NCBI GenBank assembly: GCA_903877945.1
Contig: CAIRFY010000470.1
Span: 1 to 5,542, forward strand
From: an uncultured Oscillochloris sp.
Lineage (GTDB): Bacteria; Chloroflexota; Chloroflexia; Chloroflexales; Chloroflexaceae
Length of the DNA stretch: 5,542 bases
Direction: 5' to 3'
The notes below the pieces were generated by a model, which was not told where the DNA came from, searched no databases, and saw only the letters and a program-made list of their open reading frames with translations. Made by a program: the position numbers and the translations under genes. Shown here piece by piece: positions 4,360 to 5,542 of the stretch (the first letter of the stretch is position 1; each line of letters opens with the position of its first letter).

Positions 4360-5334
4360 ATGCTCAACAAGCACGATCTGCTGCTTGCCACCATCGCCCG
4401 TATGCCCACGCCGCGTGTCCCGGTTGCCCTCTGGCGGCACTGGCCGGTTGAGGATCACTCCGCCGAAGATCTGGCCCGTGTCACCCTCGATTTCCAGCGT
4501 CGCTTTGACTTCGACTTCATCAAGCTCACGCCCTCGCAGGTCTTCGTCGCTGAAGACGCCGGACTGACCGGGGTCTACGAGGGCAACCCCGAGGGCGATC
4601 TGGTCAAGGGGCCACGCCCGATTAGCTCCCTGGAGCAGTGGGAAGCGATGCAGCCGCTGTCGATCCATGCCGGGGCGCTGGCCCGCCAGTTGCGCTGCGT
4701 CGATCTGGTCGTCGCCGGGGCCGCCGACACCCCGGTACTCCAGACGATCTTTAACCCGCTGACGGTGGCCGCATGTCTGGCTGGCGACCAGGCCACGATC
4801 TGGCGACGCCGCCACCCCGAGGTTTTTCAGCGCGGGTTCAATACGATCATCGAGACGTGGCGCGGCTTTGTGGCGGCAGTGATCGCCAGCGGCGCAGCGG
4901 GGATCTTCTTCTCGACCGCCGACGCCAACTACCGCACTATGTCTGAGGAGGAGTATCTGCGCTGGGGTCGCCCGTCTGACCTCGCACTCCTCGACGCGGC
5001 CGGCCCCGGCTGGCTCAACGTGCTGCACGTCCACGGCGACGACTTGATGTTCACGTTGGTCGCCGACTACCCGGTTCAGGTGGTGAACTGGGACGACCAA
5101 CGGGCTGGGCCGTCGCTACGCGAGGGCCAGTCCCTGGTGCGCGGGGCCGTGGCCGGCGGGATCGCCCAGTGGGGTGCGCTGCTCAGCGGATCGGCTGACG
5201 ATGTGCGCGCCCAGGTGGCCGATGGCATCGCCCAGACCGGCGGCGTCGGCTACATCGTCGCCGCTGGCTGCGTGACGCCCATCCCGGCGCCCGAGCGCAA
5301 CATCCGCGCCGCGATCACCGCTGCACGGGGATAG
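4360..5334 (+). CDS. Uroporphyrinogen decarboxylase (URO-D) superfamily protein, not HemE
   Basis: A 324-residue soluble protein with the overall length and motif order of the URO-D superfamily, a TIM-barrel fold shared by HemE and corrinoid/CoM methyltransferases such as MtaA. The N-terminus reads RVPVALWRHWP (19-29) where HemE has the substrate-binding RPPxWxMRQAGRY segment, so the arginines needed for uroporphyrinogen are missing. The later FDFDFIKLTPSQ corresponds to the HemE region with the catalytic Asp but reads KLTP. Near the C-terminal half, LHVHGDD (H223, H225) and AAGCVTP (C304) sit where methyltransferase members carry zinc ligands of the HxC...C type, so an H-x-H...C metal site is possible. 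Substrate unknown. The start at 4360 is set by GGAGG five bases upstream; an in-frame ATG at 4330 adds ten residues over the promoter region. It follows ctaA by 85 bases but has its own promoter. The TAG stop shares its G with the first unit of an octamer array. Confidence 0.85.
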   Translation: MLNKHDLLLATIARMPTPRVPVALWRHWPVEDHSAEDLARVTLDFQRRFDFDFIKLTPSQVFVAEDAGLTGVYEGNPEGDLVKGPRPISSLEQWEAMQPLSIHAGALARQLRCVDLVVAGAADTPVLQTIFNPLTVAACLAGDQATIWRRRHPEVFQRGFNTIIETWRGFVAAVIASGAAGIFFSTADANYRTMSEEEYLRWGRPSDLALLDAAGPGWLNVLHVHGDDLMFTLVADYPVQVVNWDDQRAGPSLREGQSLVRGAVAGGIAQWGALLSGSADDVRAQVADGIAQTGGVGYIVAAGCVTPIPAPERNIRAAITAARG

Positions 5335-5542
5335 GTGACGCGGTGACGCGGTGACGCGGTGACGCGGTGACATGGTGACATGGTGACATGGTGACATGGT
5401 GACATGGTGACATGGTGACATGGTGACATGGTGACATGGTGACATGGTGACATGGTGACATGGTGACGCGGTGACGCGGTGACATGGTGACGCGGTGACG
5501 CGGTGACATGGTGACGCGGTGACATGGTGACATGGTGACATG
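5334..5542. repeat. Tandem array of 26 octamers, two unit types
   Basis: Counting from 5335, the sequence is exactly 26 contiguous octamers to the window end. Each is GTGACGCG (G) or GTGACATG (A). The order is 4 G, 12 A, 2 G, 1 A, 2 G, 1 A, 1 G, 3 A (9 G and 17 A). No unit has any other change, and no mixed unit (GTGACACG or GTGACGTG) occurs. There are no unique spacers. The array starts on the last base of the UroD-family stop codon and runs off the window, so its true length is unknown. On the minus strand it is open in all three frames and yields the same octapeptide cycle (MSPCHHVT), which makes spurious ORFs. Confidence 0.95.

Noticed and set aside
4360..5334. Assigning hemE (uroporphyrinogen decarboxylase proper)
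   Set aside because: The RPPxWxMRQAGRY substrate motif and the catalytic Asp context are absent, so only superfamily membership is supported.
5116..5541. Minus-strand ORFs with MSPCHHVT repeats
   Set aside because: Frame-independent translation of the octamer array, continuing antisense into the UroD-family gene; no start signal or domain.
5334..5542. CRISPR array
   Set aside because: The units are directly adjacent octamers with no spacers and no palindromic 25-37-base repeat; no cas genes nearby.

Overview
The window looks like chromosomal DNA from a GC-rich, non-enteric bacterium. My best guess is Chloroflexota (filamentous Chloroflexales-like). This rests on the mix of gene families (HEAT-repeat protein, membrane-anchored PP2C phosphatase with a Pro/Ser tail, CtaA-type haem A synthase, divergent UroD-family protein), the codon use, and intergenic space filled with short tandem and GC-rich hairpin repeats. 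The taxonomic call is inference. I see no rRNA, tRNA, CRISPR array, transposase or recognisable defence system.

Layout. (1) 1-115 is a short intergenic tail carrying an octamer repeat that can fold into a hairpin. (2) 116-1213 (minus) encodes a protein with C-terminal HEAT-like repeats, read from a consensus-like promoter at 1313-1342. (3) Read the other way, 1463-1867 holds two tiny genes, each for a protein with two predicted membrane helices. The first has a strong Shine-Dalgarno sequence separated from its ATG by a GC hairpin. (4) 1916-3013 encodes a PP2C-type Ser/Thr phosphatase with one membrane helix and a (SAQPSP)n extracytoplasmic tail. (5) 3011-3272 is a repeat cluster. It contains a roughly 190-bp MITE-like element with near-perfect terminal inverted repeats flanked by TA, whose left edge supplies the phosphatase stop codon, followed by a partial second copy. 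(6) 3327-4274 encodes a CtaA/COX15-type haem A synthase starting at GTG. (7) 4360-5334 encodes a UroD-superfamily protein that is not a true HemE, behind a promoter with a perfect 12-bp palindrome just upstream of its -10 box. (8) 5334-5542 is an array of 26 octamers that begins at the UroD-family stop codon and runs off the window end.

How the genes relate. The two small membrane-protein genes and the phosphatase lie in the same direction with 48-base gaps, so they may be co-transcribed, although the phosphatase also has its own likely extended -10 promoter. The haem A synthase and the UroD-family gene are also co-directional, but each has its own TATAAT. Nothing in the sequence shows that they share a pathway. 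The most distinctive content is non-coding: two different repeat families begin exactly at gene stop codons, and the octamer array uses only two unit types that differ by a coupled dinucleotide.
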